Below are positions 1 to 8,513 of a stretch of 64,000 nucleotides of DNA, one piece after another. The position numbers and the translations under genes were made by a program. Source of the stretch: Chryseobacterium balustinum (GTDB lineage: Bacteria > Bacteroidota > Bacteroidia > Flavobacteriales > Weeksellaceae); the NCBI RefSeq assembly GCF_900168205.1, contig NZ_FUZE01000013.1, forward strand, positions 50,221-114,220, given 5' to 3'. The notes under the pieces were generated by a model. That model had not been told where the DNA came from, ran no database searches, and saw only the letters and a program-made list of their open reading frames with translations. Each line of letters starts with the position of its first letter. Within the stretch, counting starts at the first letter, position 1.

Positions 1-391
1 AAACTGACTGTGGCAATTCAGCAGAAAGCGGAGTTTCGTCAGCTTCTTTTAAAATGATTGTCACTTCTTCACCTGCTTTCATCAGGTTTGAGTTTTCAAT
101 CATTTCCTTGTTTAAATATAACTGAGAGAAATCTTCGTTATTCATAAAGTGGAAACCATTCTCATCATCATAAAGATACTGGAATTTTCTCGTGATTACT
201 TTTACTTCGTCGATTTTGTGACCTGCAGAAAAAGTGTTATCAAGAACTTTTCCGTTAGTTACTGATTTCATTTTTGTTCTTACGAAAGCAGGACCTTTCC
301 CTGGTTTTACGTGAAGAAACTCAATAATTTTGAAAATATCATTGCTGAATTCGATGCAAAGACCTTTTCTGATATCGTTACTTGTTGCCAT
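1..391 (-). CDS. efp: Elongation factor P (partial, N-terminal part)
   Basis: The minus-strand reading frame begins at 391 with MATSNDIRKGLCIEF and runs off the left edge of the window, giving about 130 residues. The N-terminal KOW-like domain contains the EF-P signature KPGKGPAFVRTKMK, with the lysine that is the usual modification site in the PGKGPA loop, followed by the start of the first OB domain. EF-P relieves ribosome stalling at polyproline stretches. It is the last gene of the lpxD-lpxC/fabZ-lpxA group and follows a small secreted protein by about 20 bases. The identification is secure; the C-terminal end lies outside the window. Confidence 0.95.
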   Translation of the reverse strand, partial: MATSNDIRKGLCIEFSNDIFKIIEFLHVKPGKGPAFVRTKMKSVTNGKVLDNTFSAGHKIDEVKVITRKFQYLYDDENGFHFMNNEDFSQLYLNKEMIENSNLMKAGEEVTIILKEADETPLSAELPQSV

Positions 392-413
392 TAATTTTTA
401 TGTATTATTTTCT

Positions 414-770
414 TTATTTTGATTTGTAGACCTGAAGACTCAAAACTTTTCTCCCAAGCATATCCATTGCATCAACTCTCGGTTTGTAAAATGTTCCTGC
501 ATCCGTAGGAGTTACAGAACGATTATTAATAACCGTATTGAAATTGATGGTATTGATTAAAAGCTGGTCTAGATTTTTATTAACTTCTGAAGAACTGCTT
601 AAGTCTGAATTAAGATTTGAAAAAGATTTTTTAGAATAATCTAGGATTGAATTTACATTTTTAACTGCCAGAGAATCTTTAATATCTAAAGAAAAATTTC
701 TTTTCTGCTGTGCAAAAAAACAAGAAGATAAAACGGTAAGAATCAATACTAAAATTTTCATCAATTTCAA
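414..770 (-). CDS. Small secreted protein of unknown function
   Basis: This 118-residue protein starts with a typical signal peptide (MKLMKILVLILTVLSS, cleavage probably near CFFA-Q). The mature part is hydrophilic, Ser- and Asn-rich, with no domain that I recognise. The end reads DAMDMLGRKVLSLQVYKSK, which resembles the beta-rich tail of T9SS C-terminal sorting domains (xMLGRKVLxLxV) but is too short to be a full one. It sits 6 bases after lpxA and before efp, so it is probably co-transcribed with the lipid A genes. A link to the envelope is only inferred from position and export signal. Confidence 0.7.
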   Translation of the reverse strand: MKLMKILVLILTVLSSCFFAQQKRNFSLDIKDSLAVKNVNSILDYSKKSFSNLNSDLSSSSEVNKNLDQLLINTINFNTVINNRSVTPTDAGTFYKPRVDAMDMLGRKVLSLQVYKSK

Positions 771-776
771 TTTTAA

Positions 777-1565
777 TTATTCTTTTCCTGTACCGTATCC
801 TTTTACGATACCTCTTGGTGAGTTTTGAATAAACTGAAGAATTTCATCTCTTTCAGCAGTAGGAAGCATTTCTTTTTCGATATGCGTCACTGCCTGAGAA
901 ACATTCATCTTCATTTGAAAAATCGCTCTGTAAATTTTCTGAATTTCAAAGATTTTCTCATTTGTAAAACCTCTTCTTCTTAAACCTACAGAATTGATTC
1001 CCGCGTAAGCCATGGGCTCTCTTGCCACTTTTACGTAAGGTGGAATATCTTTTCTCACCAAAGTACCCCCAGAAATCATTACATGTTTTCCGATTTTACC
1101 AAACTGATGCACGGCAGATAAACCTCCCATTACCGTATAATCACCAATTTCTACGTGACCTGCAATACCGCAACCGTTTACAATGATAACATGATCACCG
1201 ATTACACAGTCGTGTGCAATATGCGTCGTTGCCATAATCAAACAATTTGCCCCGATTTTTGTATAACCTAAAGCCTTGGTACCTCTATTTACCGTTACAC
1301 ATTCTCTGATTGTAGTATCGTCACCGATAATCGTTTGTGTGTCTTCACCATCGAATTTTAAATCCTGAGGAATTGCAGAAATTACAGTTCCGGGAAAAAT
1401 TCTACAGTTTTTACCGATTCTTGCGCCATCCATAATGGTTACATTTGAACCAATCCAAGATCCCTCTCCTATTTCTACATCTCCTGCAATGGTAGTGAAT
1501 GGCTCTACTACAACGTTTTTGCTGATTTTTGCACGCTTATCAACGGCTGCTAATTGATGAATCAT
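777..1565 (-). CDS. lpxA: UDP-N-acetylglucosamine acyltransferase LpxA
   Basis: The 262-residue protein matches the usual LpxA length and catalyses the first step of lipid A synthesis, O-acylation of UDP-GlcNAc from acyl-ACP in the cytoplasm. It is built of left-handed beta-helix hexapeptide repeats (IxxxxxI/V pattern, residues about 10-190) followed by a helical C-terminal domain. The motif HIAHDC carries the likely catalytic histidine H118, aligning with H125 of the E. coli enzyme. The start codon directly abuts the stop of lpxC/fabZ, indicating translational coupling. Confidence 0.97.
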   Translation of the reverse strand: MIHQLAAVDKRAKISKNVVVEPFTTIAGDVEIGEGSWIGSNVTIMDGARIGKNCRIFPGTVISAIPQDLKFDGEDTQTIIGDDTTIRECVTVNRGTKALGYTKIGANCLIMATTHIAHDCVIGDHVIIVNGCGIAGHVEIGDYTVMGGLSAVHQFGKIGKHVMISGGTLVRKDIPPYVKVAREPMAYAGINSVGLRRRGFTNEKIFEIQKIYRAIFQMKMNVSQAVTHIEKEMLPTAERDEILQFIQNSPRGIVKGYGTGKE

Positions 1566-2963
1566 TTAATCAATTTTATTTTTTGCAACTTGAGCCATTA
1601 GTTCTGCTTCTACAGCAACTGTATCGCCAACATAACCATACCCTTGCATGTGAACAATTCCTCTTCTGATTGGCTCTATCAATTCAATTTTGAAAATCAT
1701 TGTATCACCAGGAACAACTTTTCTCTTGAATTTCACCTTATCTATTTTAATGAAATAAGTAGAATAATTTTCCGGATCCGGAACGCTTGCCAAAACCAAA
1801 ATTCCTCCTGTCTGTGCTAAAGCTTCTACCTGTAAAACTCCAGGCATAACCGGTTCTTTAGGAAAATGACCTACGAAGAAAGGCTCATTCATGGTTACAT
1901 TCTTCAAACCAACAACGTGAGAATCTGAAAGCTCAAGAATTTTATCGATTAACAAAAATGGAGGTCTGTGAGGCATTAGCTTCATGATTCCATTGATGTC
2001 GAAAACGGGTTCTTTAGTTAGATCAAACTCAGGAACATTTTTCTTTTTCTGAAGTTTCCACTGACGGTTTAGTTTTTTTGCAAATTGGGTATTAACAAAA
2101 TGCCCTGGTTTATTAGCAATAACTTTTCCTTTAATTTTCACTCCTGTTAAAGCTAAATCACCAATTACATCTAATAATTTGTGTCTTGCTGCTTCGTTTG
2201 GATAGTTTAGAGTTAGATTATCTAAAATTCCGTTGGGTCTTATAGAAACATGGTCTTTCCCGAAAGCTTTTTTCAGTTTTTCGGTCGTTTCAGGAGTGAG
2301 ATCTTTGTCAACATACACAATGGCGTTAGAGATATCTCCTCCTTTGATTAAACCGTGATCAAGAAGCATTTCTAATTCATGCAAAAAGCTGAATGTTCTT
2401 GCAGAAGAAATTTCTTCTTTAAATTCTGAAATATTTTTAAGGGTAGCATTCTGAGTTCCTAAAACTTTAGTTCCAAAATCTACCATGGTTGTCACTTCGT
2501 AATGATCTGAAGGAATAATGGTGATTTCTGAGCCCGTAGCCGGATCGCTGTAGCTTAATACTTCTTTTACAACAAGATATTCTCTTGCAACAGCTTGCTC
2601 TACCACTCCTACACTTTCGATAGCTTCTACAAAGAATTTTGAAGAACCATCTAAAATTGGAGGTTCGGAAGCATCCATTTCCATCACAGCATTGTCGATA
2701 TCACAACCAACCAAAGCAGCTAAAAGATGTTCACAAGTATTGATTTTAACGCCAAGCTTTTCCAAAGTAGTTCCTCTTTCTGTAGCCACCACGTAATTTA
2801 CGTCTGCTTCTACATGAGGTCTTCCTTCAAGATCTGTTCGTACGAAAACAAAACCTGTATTTTCTTTTGCAGGTTTAATGGTCAATTTTACTTCTTTACC
2901 AGTATGAAGACCGATTCCAGAAAGAGTAACCTCTTCCTGAAGGGTTTTTTGCATATCACTCAT
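1566..2963 (-). CDS. lpxC/fabZ: Bifunctional UDP-3-O-acyl-GlcNAc deacetylase / 3-hydroxyacyl-ACP dehydratase
   Basis: This is a fusion of LpxC (about residues 1-305) and FabZ (about 325-465), an arrangement known from Bacteroidetes. LpxC is the zinc-dependent committed step of lipid A synthesis; the metal ligands are seen as H79 (CEHLL), H261 and D265 (RHKLLD). FabZ dehydrates 3-hydroxyacyl-ACP; its motif [11 protein letters not shown] and the active site [10 protein letters not shown]...E are intact. An upstream in-frame ATG at 2990 exists, but I chose 2963 (MSDMQKTLQ) because it overlaps the lpxD stop as ATGAGTGA, a typical coupled arrangement, and gives the family N-terminus. Confidence 0.96.
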   Translation of the reverse strand: MSDMQKTLQEEVTLSGIGLHTGKEVKLTIKPAKENTGFVFVRTDLEGRPHVEADVNYVVATERGTTLEKLGVKINTCEHLLAALVGCDIDNAVMEMDASEPPILDGSSKFFVEAIESVGVVEQAVAREYLVVKEVLSYSDPATGSEITIIPSDHYEVTTMVDFGTKVLGTQNATLKNISEFKEEISSARTFSFLHELEMLLDHGLIKGGDISNAIVYVDKDLTPETTEKLKKAFGKDHVSIRPNGILDNLTLNYPNEAARHKLLDVIGDLALTGVKIKGKVIANKPGHFVNTQFAKKLNRQWKLQKKKNVPEFDLTKEPVFDINGIMKLMPHRPPFLLIDKILELSDSHVVGLKNVTMNEPFFVGHFPKEPVMPGVLQVEALAQTGGILVLASVPDPENYSTYFIKIDKVKFKRKVVPGDTMIFKIELIEPIRRGIVHMQGYGYVGDTVAVEAELMAQVAKNKID

Positions 2964-3987
2964 TAGTATGATCTTTTGAGTTATTCTCAAGATTATTTAT
3001 TCTTTTAGCCAATTCAGGAAGATTCCTGAAATGTACATAACTTCTAAGGTAGTCGTTATAGCTTATCGCTGGAGAACCGTAAATGGTTTCTTTATCATTA
3101 ACGCTGGAATTCACTCCACTTTGCGCCTGAATTTTCACCTGATTTCCTATTTTTATATGACCTACGATTCCAACCTGACCGCCAATTTGGTTCCAATCTC
3201 CAATAGTGGTAGAACCAGCAATTCCAGCTTGCGCAGCAATTACATTGTTGGCGCCAATTTTTACGTTATGCGCAATTTGAATCAAGTTATCGATCTTCGT
3301 CCCTTTTCCGATGGTTGTAGAACCAATTGTAGCTCTGTCGATGCTACAATTAGAGCCGATTTCCACATTATCTTCGATAATAACATTTCCTAGTTGAGGA
3401 ATTTTTTGGAAACCTTCCGGAGTAGGCTGAAAACCAAACCCGTCGCCACCGATAACAGTATTAGAATGTATCACACAATTGTCACCAATAATGCAATAGT
3501 CATAAATCCTTGCACCACTATCGATTTTACAGTTTTTACCGATCTTCACCCCTTTACCAATGTAGACTTGAGGAAAGATCTGTGAGCCTTCACCAATTTT
3601 AGCTTTTTCTGAAACATAAGTAAATGCGCCGATATAAACCTTATCTCCCAGCACAGCAGTATCATGAATGGAAGAACCATCTTCCACGCCTTCTTTTCTG
3701 CCTTGCATCTCTTGATACAAATTCATTAAAATCTGAAAAGAAAGATAAGCATCTTTTACAGCTATAATTGTAGGATTATATTGATTTTTATTGATAAGGG
3801 TCTCGGTAACAATAAGTACCGAACATTGCGAAGTCTCTAAGTGATGCGCAAAACGATCTTGCGCAACAAAAGAAAGATGGCCGGATTCTCCGCTCTCAAT
3901 AGGGGAAACTCCAGTAATAAGTGCGTTTTCGTCACCTATAATTTTTCCGTCAATAAAACTTGCAATTTGCGAAGCTGTAAATTCCAT
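2956..3987 (-). CDS. lpxD: UDP-3-O-(3-hydroxyacyl)glucosamine N-acyltransferase LpxD
   Basis: LpxD performs the N-acylation step of lipid A synthesis. The protein has an N-terminal uridine-binding domain (about 1-100) and a left-handed beta-helix of hexapeptide repeats. The motif [10 protein letters not shown] contains the catalytic histidine (H240 with this start; E. coli H239). I favour the start MEFTAS at 3987 over the ATG at 3996, because the latter lies inside the -7 promoter element (3994-4001) and MEFTAS matches family N-termini. It is the first gene of the lipid A operon and overlaps lpxC/fabZ. Confidence 0.95.
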   Translation of the reverse strand: MEFTASQIASFIDGKIIGDENALITGVSPIESGESGHLSFVAQDRFAHHLETSQCSVLIVTETLINKNQYNPTIIAVKDAYLSFQILMNLYQEMQGRKEGVEDGSSIHDTAVLGDKVYIGAFTYVSEKAKIGEGSQIFPQVYIGKGVKIGKNCKIDSGARIYDYCIIGDNCVIHSNTVIGGDGFGFQPTPEGFQKIPQLGNVIIEDNVEIGSNCSIDRATIGSTTIGKGTKIDNLIQIAHNVKIGANNVIAAQAGIAGSTTIGDWNQIGGQVGIVGHIKIGNQVKIQAQSGVNSSVNDKETIYGSPAISYNDYLRSYVHFRNLPELAKRINNLENNSKDHTNE

Positions 3988-3993
3988 ATTCTG

Positions 3994-4022
3994 CAAAGAT
4001 AAGAAATTCTCTTATTCGCAAA
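3994..4022 (-). promoter_or_regulatory. Promoter of lpxD operon (TTTG-N17-TATCTTTG)
   Basis: On the minus strand TTTG (4019-4022) is followed after 17 bases by TATCTTTG (3994-4001), both exact matches to the Bacteroidetes -33/-7 consensus. The expected start of transcription lies only a few bases before the lpxD ATG at 3987, so the messenger would be nearly leaderless. Confidence 0.7.
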
Positions 4023-4075
4023 CATTTTTTAGTTTATGGAATATCGATTTTAATATTATTTAAGAAAATTATGCA

Positions 4076-5281
4076 TCACATTCTTGGAAATGCGAGGATA
4101 TATCTTTTCGTCTTATGTACGATGAGACCTGACAAAAGTTGATCTTCCGACTCATCCAATTTCAAGACCTTTCCATTTTTTTGAAGAAGGTAAATCGGCT
4201 GTTTTTCTGTATCATAAGGAAGTAAACTTCTTGTAATTTGGTGAACTAATTCACCACCGTTATCAATTCCAAAAAAATCATTGGTGTTTTTTATTTTTTC
4301 GTCAATAAATTTTTCATCAAAAGGATGCGAAGAGATAATTGTCTTCGGAAAATTACGCTGAATCACACATTTGCACCAGTAAGAAAGTACAAAATCTTCT
4401 GAGTTCTGCCATAATTTCATCGCCTGAACAACATCATTATCGTCAAGCTGTGTAAAACGTTCAACATCTTCATCGGTAGCTGCGCTTTTGCCTCTATTTA
4501 AAAAATATTTTAAATTTTCAGTTGCCGGCAAATCTATCCCTTCAGAAACAAGATATTTTGCTCGCTCGAGGATTTTCACCAAAATAAACTCTGCCAAAGC
4601 TGAAGTTTTATGGTAATAAACCTGCCAATACATAAACATCCTTGCCGTCAAAAAGTTTTCAATAGAATACACACCTTTTGCATCGATGACCAACTCTTCT
4701 TCACAAACATTCATCATTGAGATTATTCTTTGGGTATTGATATTCCCTTCTGAAACTCCCGTGAAAAAGCTGTCTCTGTTCAAATAATCCAAACGATCAA
4801 CATCTAATTGCGAACTAATAAGCTGATTAAAAAATTTCCGATGGTATTTTCCCTGAAACATTTCTATCGCTGTCGATAATTGTCCGCCAAATTCATCATT
4901 CAGTCTATTCATTAATAATAATGAAAGATTTTCGTGATGCCAATCATCCATCAACATACTTTCCAGAGCGTGAGAAAACGGACCGTGACCGATATCGTGC
5001 ATCAGAATTGCCAACATCGCTCCTTTTTCCTCTTCAACAGAAATGGCAACTCCTTTTTGTTTTAAAGTTTCCAAAGCGGTAAACATCAAATGCATCGCAC
5101 CAATCGCATGATGAAATCTTGTATGGGTTGCTCCCGGAAAAATTAAATTCAAAAGTCCGGTTTGTGAAATTCTTCTTAATCTTTGAAAATAAGGATGTTC
5201 GATAACATCAAATAAGATTTCGTGAGGTATTTTTATGAAACCGTGTACCGGATCGTTGATGATTTTAAGCTTGTTCTGCAT
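4076..5281 (-). CDS. HD-domain phosphohydrolase (SAMHD1/dGTPase-like)
   Basis: The 401-residue protein has an N-terminal HD domain with the metal-binding set seen as HTRFHH (H near residue 53), HDIGHGPFSH and LDVDRLDYLNRD, the pattern of dNTP triphosphohydrolase-like proteins related to SAMHD1 and dGTPase. The remainder is an all-helical C-terminal region. Proteins of this family hydrolyse (d)NTPs, but the substrate here cannot be read from sequence. It is monocistronic, between lpxD and the divergent porX, and has its own consensus promoter. Confidence 0.85.
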   Translation of the reverse strand: MQNKLKIINDPVHGFIKIPHEILFDVIEHPYFQRLRRISQTGLLNLIFPGATHTRFHHAIGAMHLMFTALETLKQKGVAISVEEEKGAMLAILMHDIGHGPFSHALESMLMDDWHHENLSLLLMNRLNDEFGGQLSTAIEMFQGKYHRKFFNQLISSQLDVDRLDYLNRDSFFTGVSEGNINTQRIISMMNVCEEELVIDAKGVYSIENFLTARMFMYWQVYYHKTSALAEFILVKILERAKYLVSEGIDLPATENLKYFLNRGKSAATDEDVERFTQLDDNDVVQAMKLWQNSEDFVLSYWCKCVIQRNFPKTIISSHPFDEKFIDEKIKNTNDFFGIDNGGELVHQITRSLLPYDTEKQPIYLLQKNGKVLKLDESEDQLLSGLIVHKTKRYILAFPRM

Positions 5282-5302
5282 GGAAATATTCTGAGACTAT
5301 TG

Positions 5303-5331
5303 CAAAATTAGGTTTTTAAAGTCAATTCAAA
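5303..5331 (-). promoter_or_regulatory. Promoter of HD phosphohydrolase gene (TTTG-N17-TAATTTTG)
   Basis: Minus-strand TTTG (5328-5331), 17-base spacer and TAATTTTG (5303-5310) match the Bacteroidetes consensus, leaving a leader of roughly 18 bases before the ATG at 5281. Confidence 0.7.
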
Positions 5332-5526
5332 GAAAACAGCCAATTATTATTTAGAATATAAACATTAAAATTTATTTACAAATCGCAGTATTTATCTTAT
5401 CTTCATGCAATAATTTGAGATAAAAATCTTTAACTAAGATTTAACTTTTAGACCTTTTATTTTGTGAGGTTTTATAAAGTTTTGGTCGCAGTTTTGATAC
5501 ATATTCCGCATAAAAAATAAACTTGT

Positions 5527-7071
5527 ATGTCAAACAAAATATTATGGATTGATGATGAAATAGATTTACTAAAACCCCATATCGTTTTTCTTGAAAAGAA
5601 AGGTTACGTTGTAACTCCGGTGAACAATGTAAATGAGGCTTTAGAACTTATTGATTCTGAGAAATTCGATTTAACCTTAATCGATGAAAATATGCCGGGA
5701 ATTTCCGGATTGGAAGCCATCCCAATGATTAAAGAGAAAGACAATTCTTTAAAAATCGTAATGGTAACCAAAAGCGAAGAAGAGCACATCATGGAAGAAG
5801 CTATTGGGTCTCAAATCGCAGATTACATTTTAAAACCTGTCAACCCAAACCAGATTTTACTTTCGCTGAAAAAAAATCTTCAGGAAGATAATTTGGTAGA
5901 GCAGAAAACTATTTTGCAGTATCAACAGGAATTCAGAAACCTATCGATGGAGCTTTCTTACCTGAGAACATACCAGGAATGGGCAGAATATTATAAAAAA
6001 ATTGTCAATTGGGAACTTAAATTTGATAAAGTAACCGATAATGAATTTGCAGACCTTCTTCAATCTCAAAAAGAGGAAGCCAATATTCAGTTTGCTAAAT
6101 TTATCGAAAACAATTACGAAGACTGGTTGAATGGTTCTGAAAAACCAATGATGAGCCATACTCTATTTAAAGATAAAATAAAATCTGTCGTTGAAAAAGA
6201 TAAAGTTCTTCTTTTGATGGTCGATAATCTAAGATATGACCAATGGAAAGTGATAGAGCCTCTTTTCACCAAATATTATAATAAAGTTTCTGAAGATTAT
6301 TATTACAGCATCCTTCCTACGGCAACTCAATATGCAAGAAATTCTTTTTTTGCAGGGCTTTTACCTTCAGAAATTGAAAAACGCTTTCCGGAAAAATGGT
6401 TTAACGATAATGAAGAAGGAAATAAGAATGAATTTGAGCGTGATTTCTTAGAAGACCAAATGAAAAGAGTGGGTTTAAACTCAAAATCAATGAAGTACCT
6501 TAAAGTTTTGAATGCAGATTTTGAGAAAAAAATCTATGATGACTTTAATCAGCACAAAAACAATGATCTTCTGGTAATTGTTTATAACTTCATTGATATT
6601 CTCTCGCATGCAAAAACTGATAATCATATTGTTGATCAGTTAATCAGAGATGATAAAACGTTCAGATCATTAACATCGAACTGGTTTGAAAACTCTTCAT
6701 TAATTAAGATCATTAAACTTGCTGCAGAAAACGGATTCAAATTGGTGATTACAACCGATCACGGAACTGTTTATGTGAAAAAACCCAGCCGCGTTGTTGG
6801 TGACAGGGAAACCTCAACTAACATCCGTTACAAAACAGGGAAAAGCTTAACGTATGATGATAAAGATGTTTGGGCAGTGAGCAATCCTGAAAAACTGTTT
6901 TTACCTAAAGGAAACCTGAGCTCGAAGTATATTTTTGCCAAAAACAATACATTTTTAGCCTATCCTAAAAACTATAATCACTTTGTAAATTATTATAAAG
7001 AAACTTATCAGCACGGCGGAATTTCTTTGGAAGAATGTATTATTCCTATAAGTATTCTAGAACCTAAATAA
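5527..7071 (+). CDS. porX: PorX-type response regulator with PglZ/alkaline phosphatase-like effector domain
   Basis: The 514-residue protein starts with a receiver domain (residues 1-120; acidic DD9-10, phospho-acceptor D53 in LIDEN, K103 in LKPV) and continues through a helical linker into a PglZ/alkaline-phosphatase-like domain (about 200-514) with VDNLRYDQW, a central VYNFIDILSHA and the metal-site motif TTDHGTVYVKK. This architecture is PorX, the cytoplasmic response regulator that with the kinase PorY controls type IX secretion genes in Bacteroidetes. PglZ domains also occur in BREX/Pgl phage defence, but no such genes are nearby and the receiver domain is diagnostic of PorX. Confidence 0.9.
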   Translation: MSNKILWIDDEIDLLKPHIVFLEKKGYVVTPVNNVNEALELIDSEKFDLTLIDENMPGISGLEAIPMIKEKDNSLKIVMVTKSEEEHIMEEAIGSQIADYILKPVNPNQILLSLKKNLQEDNLVEQKTILQYQQEFRNLSMELSYLRTYQEWAEYYKKIVNWELKFDKVTDNEFADLLQSQKEEANIQFAKFIENNYEDWLNGSEKPMMSHTLFKDKIKSVVEKDKVLLLMVDNLRYDQWKVIEPLFTKYYNKVSEDYYYSILPTATQYARNSFFAGLLPSEIEKRFPEKWFNDNEEGNKNEFERDFLEDQMKRVGLNSKSMKYLKVLNADFEKKIYDDFNQHKNNDLLVIVYNFIDILSHAKTDNHIVDQLIRDDKTFRSLTSNWFENSSLIKIIKLAAENGFKLVITTDHGTVYVKKPSRVVGDRETSTNIRYKTGKSLTYDDKDVWAVSNPEKLFLPKGNLSSKYIFAKNNTFLAYPKNYNHFVNYYKETYQHGGISLEECIIPISILEPK

Positions 7072-7100
7072 AGTTTTTAAGCATCATAAAAAATAATAAA

Positions 7101-7125
7101 AGCCTCTTCAAGATTTGAAGAGGCT
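7101..7125 (-). terminator. Terminator of LamG/T9SS gene
   Basis: A perfect 10-base stem (AGCCTCTTCA / TGAAGAGGCT) with a 5-base loop is followed on the minus strand by a T-rich tract. It lies downstream of the minus-strand gene ending at 7170 and may also act on the converging porX transcript. Confidence 0.8.
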
Positions 7126-7169
7126 AAATCATTAATATGGATTAGTAATAATGATTTATGAAAAAAAAA

Positions 7170-8417
7170 CTACTTTTTAATTATTTTATAAACTCTGGCT
7201 TGTTGCTTTGAGATTACCTTCACCAAATAGACTCCTGCTTTCAACTGTGATATATTGAGTTCTGCATTCGCAGAATTTGGATGAAAATCTATTAATCTCT
7301 GACCCGCAAAATTTGTAATTTCTACTTTTTCGATTGCATTTTTGGCAGTGATATTAAGAATCCCGTTGGTAGGATTTGGTGATAAAGTCAATTCAGAAAT
7401 TGCATCAACATCATGTACTCCCAAAGTTACCGACTGACAAGAAGACGTTTGTGTACAACCTGCAATCGTAACAATTACTGCATAATTTCCTGGAACAGTA
7501 GGTGTAAAAGATTGCGTAGTTACTCCAACCGGAGCATTTCCGCTATTACAATTAACCCACTGATAAGTTGCGCCTGTTTGTGCAGCAGTTAATGTAGACC
7601 CGGAAACAGTAACCGTACTGTTGATATTTACCGCTCCAAGCGTTGAAGAACCAACGATATAATTTGAAGCAGTTCCGTTTAGAGCAAAACTATTTAAAGT
7701 ACCGGTATAAGAACCTACAGAACTGGCAATAGAAGTTACAGTACTATTATTTGAATTAACCGTTCCTTCATTTATTTTGAAATAAGCCTTTAGATTTGCA
7801 GGCGGCGTACAAAATTCATAATTTTTATTTGCCTGAATTTCTGCCAGTGTAAGAGCTTTATCCCAAACACGAACTTCATCTATACTTCCATTAAAAAAAC
7901 CACCAAGACTTGGAACAATTCTTCTTCCAATAATCATATTGGTAAGCGCTACAGTATTTGTTGCCGTACTTATATTTCCCTCCGTATCTAAATTACCGTC
8001 TACATACAATTTATATTTATTGGTAGATAAGCTATTATCGTAGGTTACGGCAATGTGATGCCAGTTTCCATCATTAAGAGTAACTGTACCATTTACTCCA
8101 CCTCCTTTGTTTTCAATTCTTAACTTATACAATCCATTCACACTATTAATCCTTACTGTAAATCTTCCTCCGTTTACATTATCAGATCCCCAAGTTGTCA
8201 CCAGATTTTCTCCCGAAGTAGTTGTTGGCAATTTTATCCAAGCTTCTACAGTACGTGGTGCGTTTCCTAAAACGCCGGGATAAGTGGTTTGAATATAATC
8301 ATCAGTTCCGTCAAAATTAAGAGCATTTTGCTGGGCATTCAATCCCGAAGCCGATCCTAATAAAACAGTAAATAATGTCGCAAATTTTAATTTGCTCGTA
8401 AGTAGATTTTTATACAT
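7170..8417 (-). CDS. Secreted LamG-domain protein with T9SS C-terminal sorting domain
   Basis: The protein (415 residues from MYKNLLTSKLK) has a signal peptide ending near LNAQQ, a laminin-G/concanavalin-like domain (about 30-205) with the typical DDYIQT, WHHIAVTYD and GSIDEVRVWDKAL motifs, a PKD/Ig-like segment, and a C-terminal T9SS sorting domain (SPNPTNGIL... GVYLVKVIS...YKIIKK). It is expected to be secreted by the type IX system and to bind carbohydrate or another surface ligand. An upstream in-frame ATG at 8483 is rejected because it would place non-signal residues and the repeat operator inside the gene. It follows the hybrid sensor gene and is probably its target. Confidence 0.85.
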   Translation of the reverse strand: MYKNLLTSKLKFATLFTVLLGSASGLNAQQNALNFDGTDDYIQTTYPGVLGNAPRTVEAWIKLPTTTSGENLVTTWGSDNVNGGRFTVRINSVNGLYKLRIENKGGGVNGTVTLNDGNWHHIAVTYDNSLSTNKYKLYVDGNLDTEGNISTATNTVALTNMIIGRRIVPSLGGFFNGSIDEVRVWDKALTLAEIQANKNYEFCTPPANLKAYFKINEGTVNSNNSTVTSIASSVGSYTGTLNSFALNGTASNYIVGSSTLGAVNINSTVTVSGSTLTAAQTGATYQWVNCNSGNAPVGVTTQSFTPTVPGNYAVIVTIAGCTQTSSCQSVTLGVHDVDAISELTLSPNPTNGILNITAKNAIEKVEITNFAGQRLIDFHPNSANAELNISQLKAGVYLVKVISKQQARVYKIIKK

Positions 8418-8469
8418 ATTGAAATAATTTTGTTTTGCTAAAGTACATTTCGTGGCAAAAGCAGAAAAG

Positions 8470-8505
8470 CAATCTCGTTGCAAAAACTATCAATCTCGTT
8501 GCAAA
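8470..8505 (-). promoter_or_regulatory. Paired 15-base direct repeat, 21-base period, before LamG gene
   Basis: The sequence CAATCTCGTTGCAAA occurs at 8470-8484 and again, identically, at 8491-8505, an exact 21-base (two helical turn) spacing. It lies between the stop of the hybrid two-component gene and the LamG gene start at 8417. A weak -7-like element (TACTTTAG) lies downstream, around 8438-8445. Direct repeats at this spacing are typical AraC-family sites, so it is a candidate operator for the adjacent regulator (inference). Confidence 0.55.
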
Positions 8506-8513
8506 TCTCTATT

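Noticed and set aside
3031..3585. Plus-strand frames opposite lpxD
   Set aside because: They are antisense to the hexapeptide repeats of LpxD, which keep opposite frames open by chance.
5527..7071. PglZ domain as part of a BREX or Pgl phage-defence system
   Set aside because: No brx/pgl neighbours exist and the N-terminal receiver domain identifies PorX of the type IX secretion pathway.
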